DNA of 48,704 bases, from assembly GCA_903821875.1 (NCBI GenBank), contig CAIJMU010000105.1, positions 1 to 48,704 on the forward strand, in the 5' to 3' direction. Positions 17,564-24,684 of this stretch are shown here, in pieces (the stretch's first letter is position 1; each line of letters starts with the position of its first letter). Under the pieces are notes generated by a model. That model was not told where the DNA came from. It did no database searches and saw only the letters and a list, made by a program, of their open reading frames with translations. The DNA comes from an uncultured Spirochaetota bacterium. Its GTDB lineage: Bacteria > Spirochaetota > Spirochaetia > Treponematales > Rectinemataceae. The translations under genes were made by a program, and so were the position numbers.

Positions 17564-17585
17564 GCCACTACACTCCTATGCATGT

Positions 17586-17614
17586 GCGCAGGCGCTTGCG
17601 CCAGGTGCCTGCGC
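17586..17614 (-). promoter_or_regulatory. Mutually exclusive hairpins upstream of the J-domain gene
   Basis: GCGCAGGC (17586-17593) is complementary to GCCTGCGC (17607-17614). A second hairpin, GGCGC-TT-GCGCC (17591-17602), uses overlapping bases, so both cannot form at once. On the minus strand the element lies about 10 bases before the AGGAG of the J-domain gene. It could be an attenuator or thermosensor-like leader; that is inference. Confidence 0.35.
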
Positions 17615-17755
17615 CCCGGTGCGGGATGCTTTACGATAGCATATAATCGACGTGGTGGACCTGTCCTGGAGCGATGGGACTGAACAGGAAGGCGATGCTG
17701 CGATGATGACAGGGGATACTTTGCGAGTACGCACAATGCAGAAGGTCCGGTCGGC

Positions 17756-18082
17756 ATGACCGGCGAGGATAGAGGGGAATTGGCAGGCGAGGCTCTGGTC
17801 AAGGAGACTTCCCGGCTTATCCGCCTTGCGCGCTCCCATTGGGACGCCCACGAGAACGCGGCCTGCCGGGCGGAGCGCGACCGCGCCCTGGCCCTCTATG
17901 CTAGGCTCTCGCCCGAGGAAAAGAAGAAGATTCCCCAGGTCCTCCTGGTCTGGCTCCGTTACCGAAGCGAGAAATATTTTGGCGCAGAGCGCACTGCACC
18001 GGGTACGGCAGGCAGGGCACGGGGGAAGAAGCGGTCGGGAAGCGGCACGCCCAAGAGCCCCCCGCCCTCGCCCAGAAGCTGA
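17756..18082 (+). CDS. Hypothetical small basic protein
   Basis: 108 aa, not recognised. The N-terminal 70 residues are predicted helical and charged (ETSRLIRLARSHWDAHEN, then LSPEEKKKIPQVLLVWLRY). The C-terminal 35 residues are a Lys/Arg/Gly/Ser/Pro-rich, probably disordered tail. It starts at ATG 17756 without a clear Shine-Dalgarno. A TATAAT hexamer lies at 17642-17647 with no good -35. The next gene, a nuclease, begins 35 bases later on the same strand, so the two may be co-transcribed. The composition before the tail looks coding rather than random. Confidence 0.6.
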   Translation: MTGEDRGELAGEALVKETSRLIRLARSHWDAHENAACRAERDRALALYARLSPEEKKKIPQVLLVWLRYRSEKYFGAERTAPGTAGRARGKKRSGSGTPKSPPPSPRS

Positions 18083-18117
18083 GTCTTGTTCAGCTCAGCC
18101 ACCGCGAAAGGAATATC

Positions 18118-18600
18118 GTGATATTTGATAGGAAAAAGCTCCTGTTGGCTTCGCTCGCGCTGGCGTCGTTCGCCATGTTCGCAGAAAAGCCTCCGGCGAC
18201 CATTGAAGGGCGGGTGGTAGGCGTCCACGATGGCGACACGATTACCGTGCTGCAGGGCACGACGCAATACAAGGTAAGGCTCGACGGAATAGACGCTCCG
18301 GAACTGTCACAGGCCTTCGGCAAGGCTTCCAAGGCCTTCGCCTCCGATTTCGCCTTCGGAAAGACGGCCCTCGTCAAGGTCAGCGGCAAGGACCGCTACG
18401 GCCGTTTTCTCGGCGAGGTTTTCGTGGACGGGCGCTCGCTCAACCGCGAGATAGTGCGTGCAGGCCTGGCCTGGCATTACAAGCAGTATTCCAAGGATGG
18501 AAGCCTGGCTGCCCTCGAGGCCGAGGCGCATATGCTAGGAAAGGGACTCTGGAAGGACGCGAAACCTGTCCCCCCCTGGGAGTACCGGAAGAAAAAGTGA
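18118..18600 (+). CDS. Secreted thermonuclease (SNase-family nuclease)
   Basis: Staphylococcal-nuclease-like Ca2+-dependent DNase/RNase, 160 aa. An N-terminal signal peptide (about residues 5-22, ending near MFAEK) indicates export to periplasm or medium. The OB-fold core is clear: VVGVHDGDTITV (39-44), YKVRLDGIDAPE with catalytic Arg54 and Glu62, and DRYGRFLGEVF with Arg96. These correspond to Arg35, Glu43 and Arg87 of the S. aureus enzyme. The GTG start at 18118 has AAAGGA about 8 bases upstream. The basic C-terminus WEYRKKK is normal. Probable role: nucleic acid scavenging. Confidence 0.9.
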   Translation: MIFDRKKLLLASLALASFAMFAEKPPATIEGRVVGVHDGDTITVLQGTTQYKVRLDGIDAPELSQAFGKASKAFASDFAFGKTALVKVSGKDRYGRFLGEVFVDGRSLNREIVRAGLAWHYKQYSKDGSLAALEAEAHMLGKGLWKDAKPVPPWEYRKKK

Positions 18601-18703
18601 AATCCGCTACTGTCACATCTGCCCTGGTGAAGCGCTGCGCCTTGGGACATACTCCCTGCATGGGGGATTTCCGGCGCCATACATCCCCTGGCTGGAGGCT
18701 GTC

Positions 18704-19051
18704 ATGAAGGGAAAGCTCAAGAGAGAGGCCCTTACAATAGACAAGATGATTTCCCTCTACTGCCGCAATCTCCATGGCAGCTCGGAGACGCTTTGCGAGG
18801 GCTGCGCCACGCTGCGGGCCTATGCCCTCGCGCGGGTGGGTACCTGCCGCTTCGGGGCCGGGAAACCTGCCTGTGCCAACTGCCCCATCCATTGTTTCAA
18901 ACCGGCCATGCGTGATGCGATCCGCATCTTAATGCGCTACGCTGGTCCGCGCATGCTGCTGAGGCATCCCTGGCTGGCTCTCATGCATGTCATCGATTCG
19001 GCGGTATCCCGGCGGCCTGCCGTTGGCGAGGGTGCCACCAAGCGTGCATGA
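18704..19051 (+). CDS. ygbA: YgbA-like (nitrous oxide-stimulated promoter family) protein
   Basis: 115 aa small cysteine-rich protein. The family pattern is plain: REALTIDKMISLYCRN, a CEGC pair, CANCPIHCFKP, then MRYAGPRMLLRHPWLAL. Six cysteines in four clusters suggest metal or Fe-S binding. In E. coli, ygbA is under NsrR control and its product responds to nitric oxide; the molecular function is not well settled. ATG 18704 has GGAGG 6 bases upstream. I found no clear NsrR or FNR site in the 103-base gap before it. Confidence 0.85.
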   Translation: MKGKLKREALTIDKMISLYCRNLHGSSETLCEGCATLRAYALARVGTCRFGAGKPACANCPIHCFKPAMRDAIRILMRYAGPRMLLRHPWLALMHVIDSAVSRRPAVGEGATKRA

Positions 19052-19071
19052 TGGAGTAAGGGAGGATCGCC

Positions 19072-19338
19072 ATGCCGCTTCTTGAGAGGATTGTCGGATC
19101 CCTGTTTTTCTTCGTCGGGCTGCCGGCTGTCGTGTTTTTTTTCGTTCGCCTCATTCTCCGCGACAAGACCGAGGTGGAACGGCTCAAGGCGAAAAAGGAA
19201 CTGCTCGAAGCCGAGGCGAAAATGCAGGACGCCAAGGCCCGAACCCTCGCCGAGGAAAACCGCAAATACGACCGCATCATCGCTGAATCGGAAAAAGGGC
19301 GAACAACGGGGGAATCCGGCGCAGAGGGCAGTCCTTGA
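19072..19338 (+). CDS. Small membrane protein with coiled-coil tail
   Basis: 88 aa. One strong transmembrane segment at about residues 8-28 (LFFFVGLPAVVFFFV) is followed by a charged heptad-like helix (about 32-78) rich in Lys, Glu and Ala, so the tail is a probable cytoplasmic coiled coil. The start ATG 19072 follows GGAGGATCGCC. No family recognised; the shape resembles phage-shock-type or stator-like small proteins, but nothing here identifies one. It ends 34 bases before the pyrophosphatase gene. Confidence 0.7.
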   Translation: MPLLERIVGSLFFFVGLPAVVFFFVRLILRDKTEVERLKAKKELLEAEAKMQDAKARTLAEENRKYDRIIAESEKGRTTGESGAEGSP

Positions 19339-19372
19339 CCTTGGCCTGATGATAGCGAATATTCTCATACCC

Positions 19373-21028
19373 ATGGAACGAAGCGTCTACGTGATCGGGC
19401 ACAAGAATCCCGATACCGATTCAGTAGTCTCGGCGGCCGCCTATGCCGAGCTCAAGCGAAAGCTCGGAATGAAGGAAGCCCGCGCGGCGCGCGCCGGAGC
19501 GGTCAATCCACAGACCGAATACATATTCGAACGTTTCAAGGTCCCCCTCCCCGAGTTCCTTCCGGACCTCATTCCAAAGGTGGAGTACTGGCTCGGCGAC
19601 CCCGTCCCGACGGTCAAGGAGACCATCCCGCTCTGGGAAGCGCTCTCCATGATGGGAAAGGCCGAGAACAGGGTCCTGCCCATCGTCGACGAGGATGGCC
19701 GCTACAAGGCCCTCCTCCACTACGGTGCCTTCGCTGAGAACATCCTCACCAAGATCAACCCGCACAAGAAAGCCATCATCACGACGAGCGTCGGCCACCT
19801 CATTGCGACGGCGAAGGCCCAACCCCTCCTGGTCTTCGACGAGGCCGCCTTCTTCAAGGCCCGCATCGCTGTCGCTGCCCTCGAGACGCAGAGCTTCCTC
19901 AAGCACCTCAGGGCCGAGCCTGCGGAAAACACCATCGTACTCGTGGGCGACCGCGAGGACGTGCAGCGGCTGGCGATAGAGGCCGGGGTGCGCGTGCTCA
20001 TCGTCACAAATGGTACGATCGTCTCGAAGCCGGTCCGCGAGCTGGCGGAGCGGAAGAGGGTGTCCGTCCTCGTGTCGCCCTACGACACATCGAGCACGGC
20101 CCTCCTGGTCATCTACTCGACGCCGGTCGGTATGATGGGTGACTCTTCCATCGCACCGCTTCAGAAGAAGGACTGGATCAAGTCGGCGAGGAAGGCCCTG
20201 GCAGCCTCGCCCATCCGCTGTGTGCCGGTCGTCGACGAGGACATGAAGGTGATCGGCATTTTCGCCGAGGGAGATCTTGCCAACGATCCCCACGTCGACC
20301 TCATCCTGGTCGACCACAACGAGCTTTCCCAGGCGGTCGAAGGTGCGGAGAACTACCATGTCCTGGAAGTCATCGACCATCACCGCCTGGGTACCTTCCA
20401 GACGAAGTACCCAATTACTTTCATTAATCGCACCGTCGGTTCGACGAGCACCATGGTCGCCTCGATGTACCGCGAATCCCGCATTTCGCTTCCCAAGCCC
20501 ATGGCGTCCATCCTCCTCTGCGGCATCCTCTCGGACACCCTGATCCTCCGCTCCGCGACGACGACCGACATCGACCGCGAGATGGCCGAGTACCTGTCGA
20601 ACATCACGGATCTTGAGCTGGGCGAGCTTGGGCAGTCCATCATGGGCGCTGCGTCGGCCGTTTCCTCCCGTCCCGCGGCGGACATCGTGCGCCTTGACCT
20701 CAAGGAATACACGACCTCAGGCAAGAGGATAACGGTGAGCCAGGTCGAGGTCACCGATACCGACGAGATCCTGGAGAAGAAGGCGGAGATCCTGGCGGCG
20801 ATCAAGGCCGTGCGGGCGGAAAAGGGCTGCTATCTCTCGGCCCTCATGGTGACCGACATAACTACATTGACCAGTCTCCTCATGATCGATGCCGAGAGGG
20901 AGGTCATGCACCTCATCGGCTATCCGAGAAGCGAGGCCGGCATCTATGTGCTCAAGGACATCCTCTCGAGGAAGAAGCAACTGATGCCCGCGATCATTGA
21001 ACTTGTGGAAAAGGCTACCGAGGGCTGA
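19373..21028 (+). CDS. ppaC: Mn-dependent inorganic pyrophosphatase with CBS-DRTGG regulatory insert
   Basis: Family II (DHH) pyrophosphatase that hydrolyses PPi to 2 Pi in the cytoplasm, 551 aa. The catalytic DHH domain begins GHKNPDTDSV (His10, Asp14, Asp16) and is split by a regulatory insert. CBS half 1 is near residues 75-130, a DRTGG-like domain about 130-250, and CBS half 2 about 275-305. DHH resumes with VDHNE (313-317), IDHH (334-337) and GILSDT (384-389). A DHHA2 domain ends the protein. CBS domains of this family bind adenine nucleotides or diadenosine polyphosphates. ATG 19373 was chosen because MERSVYVIGHKNPDTDS matches family starts; ATG 19349 would add eight residues. Neither has a clear Shine-Dalgarno. 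Confidence 0.93.
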   Translation: MERSVYVIGHKNPDTDSVVSAAAYAELKRKLGMKEARAARAGAVNPQTEYIFERFKVPLPEFLPDLIPKVEYWLGDPVPTVKETIPLWEALSMMGKAENRVLPIVDEDGRYKALLHYGAFAENILTKINPHKKAIITTSVGHLIATAKAQPLLVFDEAAFFKARIAVAALETQSFLKHLRAEPAENTIVLVGDREDVQRLAIEAGVRVLIVTNGTIVSKPVRELAERKRVSVLVSPYDTSSTALLVIYSTPVGMMGDSSIAPLQKKDWIKSARKALAASPIRCVPVVDEDMKVIGIFAEGDLANDPHVDLILVDHNELSQAVEGAENYHVLEVIDHHRLGTFQTKYPITFINRTVGSTSTMVASMYRESRISLPKPMASILLCGILSDTLILRSATTTDIDREMAEYLSNITDLELGELGQSIMGAASAVSSRPAADIVRLDLKEYTTSGKRITVSQVEVTDTDEILEKKAEILAAIKAVRAEKGCYLSALMVTDITTLTSLLMIDAEREVMHLIGYPRSEAGIYVLKDILSRKKQLMPAIIELVEKATEG

Positions 21029-21055
21029 GCCGCCCGGTTCCCTTCTGACTGCCGA

Positions 21056-21538
21056 CTACCTTCCGTGGCAGGCTTTGTATTTCTTTCCGCTTCCACAGGG
21101 GCAGGGGTCGTTGCGTCCAACCTTTGGCGCAGCGCGGGTGATCGTCTCTGGGACGACTTCACCCTCCTCGTAGAGCCAGGCTCCGTCCTTTTTCACGAAG
21201 CCCGCGCGCTCGTGGTGGCGGTCCTTGAGGCCGCCCTGGATGTAGGTTGCGATGAACTCGACGCTGCCCTTGTCGTCGTCGGGGCCGCCCTTGTCAGTCG
21301 AGACGATCTCGAGGCCGAGCCACTCGGATTCCAGCGCCCAGCGCTTCGTGGCCTCTCGATCGACCCCCTCCTCGCCGCCGACGCAGGAAGCCACGAGGTG
21401 GTCGAAGGCGCCCTTGACGTAGGCCGAATAGCGGCTCCTCATGAGGGCGAGGGCCGTACGGGCAGGGGCGCTGCCGCTTATGACGGGCTCGCAGCATTCG
21501 GCGTAGATCAGGCCGGAACCGCAGGGACAGTTGCTCAT
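21056..21538 (-). CDS. YchJ-like protein with SEC-C motifs at both ends
   Basis: 160 aa. The N-terminal zinc motif is [15 protein letters not shown] (residues 4-18) and the C-terminal one [15 protein letters not shown]. Between them lies the UPF0225/YchJ domain ([20 protein letters not shown], then GSVEFIATY). SEC-C motifs bind Zn2+ and, in SecA, contact SecB and ribosomes; the function of YchJ is unknown. ATG 21538 has AAAGGAGT 5 bases upstream. It lies downstream of the TraB-family gene on the same strand, separated by an imperfect long hairpin that abuts this Shine-Dalgarno. The open frame upstream to 22036 is a shadow. Confidence 0.9.
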   Translation of the reverse strand: MSNCPCGSGLIYAECCEPVISGSAPARTALALMRSRYSAYVKGAFDHLVASCVGGEEGVDREATKRWALESEWLGLEIVSTDKGGPDDDKGSVEFIATYIQGGLKDRHHERAGFVKKDGAWLYEEGEVVPETITRAAPKVGRNDPCPCGSGKKYKACHGR

Positions 21539-21548
21539 AATTGACTCC

Positions 21549-21603
21549 TTTAAGCGGGCGCGCTTCCTTGCGGGTGCATGCGTACCCGGCGCGCGCTTTA
21601 AAA
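21549..21603 (-). promoter_or_regulatory. Intercistronic long imperfect hairpin before the YchJ-like gene
   Basis: TTTAAGCGGGCGCGC (21549-21563) is nearly complementary to the GCGCGCGCTTTAAA region (21590-21603), with small bulges, around a GGGT/ACCC inner pairing. On the minus strand the 3' arm runs straight into the AAAGGAGT Shine-Dalgarno of the YchJ-like gene. It may reduce readthrough from the TraB gene or limit translation initiation. Confidence 0.4.
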
Positions 21604-21615
21604 ACCAGGTCAGGC

Positions 21616-22899
21616 TTACTTGCCCAGCGCCCCGGTGGCGAGGACGGGCAGGGAGATGAAGTTTCCGATCATGCCGCCGAGGCTCGAGAGCACGAAGACC
21701 AGCAGGATCCGCGTAACGCGGTTGCGGTAGAAGCCGCGCAGGCTCGTGACGTCCTCGGCGAGGTTCTCGAAATCGGAGACCAGGGGCCGGCGGAGGAAGG
21801 CCTCGGTGACCCCCGCGAACAATCCCACTCCCACGAAGGGGTTCAGGGTTGCGATGGGCGCTCCTACGAAGGAGACCAGTATCGTGATGGGATTCGCCAG
21901 GCACAGGGCCGAGCCGAGCGCAGCCAGCGAACCGTTGAGCAGGACCCAGCGGAGGAGGAGGTCCAGGCTCGCCTCGGTGCCCGACCGGAAGAAGCCGAGG
22001 GCGATGAAGATGACGATAGCCGCGGGTATGGCCCATCCCGCGATCTTGCCCCAGGGGGAGGGTGCGGGAAGGGTCTCGATCTCGCTTACGTCGGAGCTGA
22101 CCTCGGCCTTCTCGAGCCGTTCGAGCCAGGAGACGATGCCATTGAGGTGGCCTGCACCCACGACAGCGATGACGGGGGCCGGCCCCGAGGAGGCACTATC
22201 AATTGTCATGGTATTTTCTGCTGCGCCATCGGCTGCGTCCTTGGGCGGGACTGGCGTGGGGGTCAAGGCGTTTCCGGCCGCGCGCGCCTCCTCGAAGATC
22301 CGCGAAGCGAGGTAGCGGTCGCGCTCGTCGATGAGGACTTCCTTGACCGAGGGAAGGAACCTGGCGAGCTCTCCCATCATCTCTTCAAGTTCGTTGTTCT
22401 GCTTGAGGTGCTCGATCTCTTCCGCAGAGAGTTTTTCTCCCGACACGGCGGACTCGACGAGGGTAGCCAGGAGCTTCGAGCGGTTCCAGAGGTTGGAGCG
22501 GCCCCAGGCACGCTTGAGTGTCACCTGCACGTCGCGGTCGCAGAAGGCGAAGGGGATTCCAAGCTCCTCGGCTGTGGAAACCGCCGCCAGCATCTCCTCG
22601 CCCGGCTTGACTCCCACGGAGCTGCCCATGCGCCGCTGAAAGCCTGCGAGCGCAAGGTTGGCAAGGAGGAGGAAGCCACGACCCTCGCGGAGGACCTTGA
22701 TGATATCGAGGCTCTCCCATTTGTTTCCTTCGCTCATGGAACGGTAGCGCGCCGCATCGATCTCGACGCAGACCCGGGAGGGCCGCTTCTCGCGGATGAG
22801 GCCGGCGACCTCGTCGATGCTTTCCCGCGAGATATGCGCAGTACCGACCAGTATGACCGGCCTTCCTGCCACTTCGAGGCTACGGGTTGTCTGTGACAT
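21616..22899 (-). CDS. TraB/PrgY/GumN-family membrane protein
   Basis: 427 aa. The N-terminal TraB domain begins with [14 protein letters not shown] and [10 protein letters not shown]; a later [15 protein letters not shown] is the second family signature (GHxxGI). An about 30-residue Ala/Pro/Thr linker lies near residues 205-240. The C-terminal 150 residues hold four to five hydrophobic helices (from [17 protein letters not shown] to the end), so the protein is membrane-anchored. In enterococci, PrgY/TraB reduces pheromone peptide activity, and the fold resembles metal-dependent peptidases (Tiki/EreA). The substrate here is unknown. The ATG at 22899 leaves 51 bases after the upstream TPR gene. 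Confidence 0.87.
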   Translation of the reverse strand: MSQTTRSLEVAGRPVILVGTAHISRESIDEVAGLIREKRPSRVCVEIDAARYRSMSEGNKWESLDIIKVLREGRGFLLLANLALAGFQRRMGSSVGVKPGEEMLAAVSTAEELGIPFAFCDRDVQVTLKRAWGRSNLWNRSKLLATLVESAVSGEKLSAEEIEHLKQNNELEEMMGELARFLPSVKEVLIDERDRYLASRIFEEARAAGNALTPTPVPPKDAADGAAENTMTIDSASSGPAPVIAVVGAGHLNGIVSWLERLEKAEVSSDVSEIETLPAPSPWGKIAGWAIPAAIVIFIALGFFRSGTEASLDLLLRWVLLNGSLAALGSALCLANPITILVSFVGAPIATLNPFVGVGLFAGVTEAFLRRPLVSDFENLAEDVTSLRGFYRNRVTRILLVFVLSSLGGMIGNFISLPVLATGALGK

Positions 22900-22950
22900 G
22901 TGCGTTCCTTGCTGCGTCGTGATGGGGCAAGAGCGGCTGTTGCCAGCTGC

Positions 22951-24525
22951 TCAGCCGTCTTTCCCGAGCCGCTTGAGCTCGGTGTCGAGGAGTCCGAATT
23001 CAAGGGTGTGCTGGCGGTTGAGGCTGCGGTCGAGCACGAGGTATTTCAGGCAGAGATCGGGTTTTCCGCGAATCAGCCAGTATTCCCCCAGGCCAAAAAG
23101 CATCGCCGCCTTGATGTCGAGTTTCTTCTCGCTCTGGATGGCTACCTCGAGCTCGCCGGTGATGTCGTTCATGTCCGCGAGGAGCCGGAGGACAAGCCAC
23201 TGTTGTTGATATTTGCTACGATCGATCTGGGCGGCCACCTTCGAGGCCCAGGCCTTTGCTGAGGCAGTCCGGCCGTCGCGGAACATTGCGATGGCGGCCA
23301 TGGTGGCATAGTCGTAGCGCGTCCTTGAATTGGGCCAGGCCTTCTGGAAGCGGTCTGCTGCATCGGCCCAGCGCCCCAGCCTGAAGGCGCAGAGCCCTGC
23401 GGACTCATAGGCGTACCAGTATTCCTTGTTGGTCACGACCACCCGGTCGTAGTCGGCCATCGCGGCCAAGTCACGCTGGGTCCGCTCGTAGATTGCCCCG
23501 CGGTAGATGTAGGACAGGAAGTAGTCGGGCTGCCGCTCGATGGCGGCGTCGAGGTCGCGCTCGGCTTCCTCGAGGCGTCCGTCGTCATAGCGCAGCCTGC
23601 CCCTGTCGAACCAGGACCAGGCCGCGCCAGGATTGAGTTCGATGGACTTGCCAAGGTCGGATTCAGCTTCCTTGATGTAGCCGAGCTGGTACCTCGCGCG
23701 GCTGTGGTCAGCCCAGAGGGCGGCGTTTTTTGGCTCCAGGACGAGGGCAGCATCGAGGGCCTTTGAGGCTTCGCCGAATTTGCCGAGCCTGTAGAGCGCC
23801 AATCCGAGCCCGTGCTCGGCCTCGGCATTTTGACTGTCGGACTCAAGAGCGGAGCGGAAGGACTTTTCAGCCTGGGCCCAGGAAGAGCTCTCGAGCCACA
23901 GTTGGCCCCATCCGACCAGCACCCGCGGATCCGAGGGTGCGACCTTCGAGGCGGCGTTGAGATAGGCCTTCCGACCCGTGATATCGCCTTGGAAGCGGGC
24001 GATTTTCACTGCCATGTCGAGGGCGGCGAGGTCGTCGGGACTGCTTGCGATGATGGAATCAAGGGTCTTGCGCGCCTCGGGAAATTTTCCTGCCGAGGCA
24101 AGGGCTCCGACGCGGAGCATGGGCAGGACTGCATCGTCAGGATAGGCAGTGATAAGCTCGGAGAGCCGGGCAGCGGCCTCTTCAGCGGCGCCCTTTGCGA
24201 GGAGCTGTTGAACGAGGCGTATGGCCTCAATTTTCGGATCGACAGGTTCGGGCGGGGGAGGGACGACAACAGGAATGGAAGGTTCCACGGTGGGAGGCTC
24301 TGGCGGAGCTGTCGGCTCCGGAATCGCTTCGGGAGGGGGCACCGGCTCGGGCGCCGGCTCGATAATCGGCTGGGGAGGAGGCGTCGGCTCCGGCGTTGGT
24401 TCGATAATCGGCTCTGGGGGAGGCGTCGTCACCTGCTTCGGAGCAGATATGCAGGACTCGACCGAAAGCAGGGCAGCGACGAGGAGGATGGCTGCAAGAG
24501 GCTTGGCTAGGTTCCGGTAGCGCAT
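22951..24525 (-). CDS. TPR lipoprotein with Pro/Glu-rich stalk
   Basis: 524 aa. The signal peptide ends in a relaxed lipobox VESC (Cys25). A Pro/Glu-rich spacer (about residues 30-95) is built from repeats of the PPPEPIIEPTPEP type. Then come about nine tetratricopeptide repeats to residue 400 and a helical C-terminal domain. Predicted to be anchored on the periplasmic face of a membrane and to scaffold a protein complex; the partner is unknown. ATG 24525 has GGAG 9 bases upstream; ATG 24549 and a further upstream start are in frame but would put a charged stretch before the signal peptide. It is transcribed divergently from the 24685 gene. Confidence 0.8.
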   Translation of the reverse strand: MRYRNLAKPLAAILLVAALLSVESCISAPKQVTTPPPEPIIEPTPEPTPPPQPIIEPAPEPVPPPEAIPEPTAPPEPPTVEPSIPVVVPPPPEPVDPKIEAIRLVQQLLAKGAAEEAAARLSELITAYPDDAVLPMLRVGALASAGKFPEARKTLDSIIASSPDDLAALDMAVKIARFQGDITGRKAYLNAASKVAPSDPRVLVGWGQLWLESSSWAQAEKSFRSALESDSQNAEAEHGLGLALYRLGKFGEASKALDAALVLEPKNAALWADHSRARYQLGYIKEAESDLGKSIELNPGAAWSWFDRGRLRYDDGRLEEAERDLDAAIERQPDYFLSYIYRGAIYERTQRDLAAMADYDRVVVTNKEYWYAYESAGLCAFRLGRWADAADRFQKAWPNSRTRYDYATMAAIAMFRDGRTASAKAWASKVAAQIDRSKYQQQWLVLRLLADMNDITGELEVAIQSEKKLDIKAAMLFGLGEYWLIRGKPDLCLKYLVLDRSLNRQHTLEFGLLDTELKRLGKDG

Positions 24526-24589
24526 CGATCCGTGTCTCCGATTCCTCATCAGGGTTTGTTTGCTCCTTGCAAAGCAAAAATGCTTGCGA

Positions 24590-24618
24590 ATCCTATACTC
24601 TCGCAGCCTGTTGCACAA
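24590..24618 (-). promoter_or_regulatory. Promoter for the TPR lipoprotein gene
   Basis: Minus-strand TTGTGC (reverse of 24613-24618) and TAGGAT (reverse of 24590-24595) lie exactly 17 bases apart, about 65 bases before the start codon. Both boxes are only moderately close to consensus. Confidence 0.45.
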
Positions 24619-24647
24619 GGTTGGAACTGCCCCTGGCGCCGACTCGG

Positions 24648-24676
24648 TTGCGTCCGCTCTTCGATTCCGCTATAGT
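24648..24676 (+). promoter_or_regulatory. Promoter placing transcription start at or near the 24685 start codon
   Basis: TTGCGT (24648-24653), a 17-base spacer and TATAGT (24671-24676). Only 8 bases separate the -10 box from ATG 24685, so the mRNA would be leaderless or nearly so. No Shine-Dalgarno is present. Confidence 0.55.
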
Positions 24677-24684
24677 CTGGCCCA

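Noticed and set aside
17225-17683. Plus-strand 152-codon frame
   Set aside because: It lies opposite the J-domain gene, shows no domain pattern, and ends in a Cys/Arg-rich stretch typical of a shadow.
21539-22036. N-terminal extension of the YchJ-like frame
   Set aside because: The part before ATG 21538 is a shadow of the TraB-family gene, and a strong Shine-Dalgarno fixes the start at 21538.
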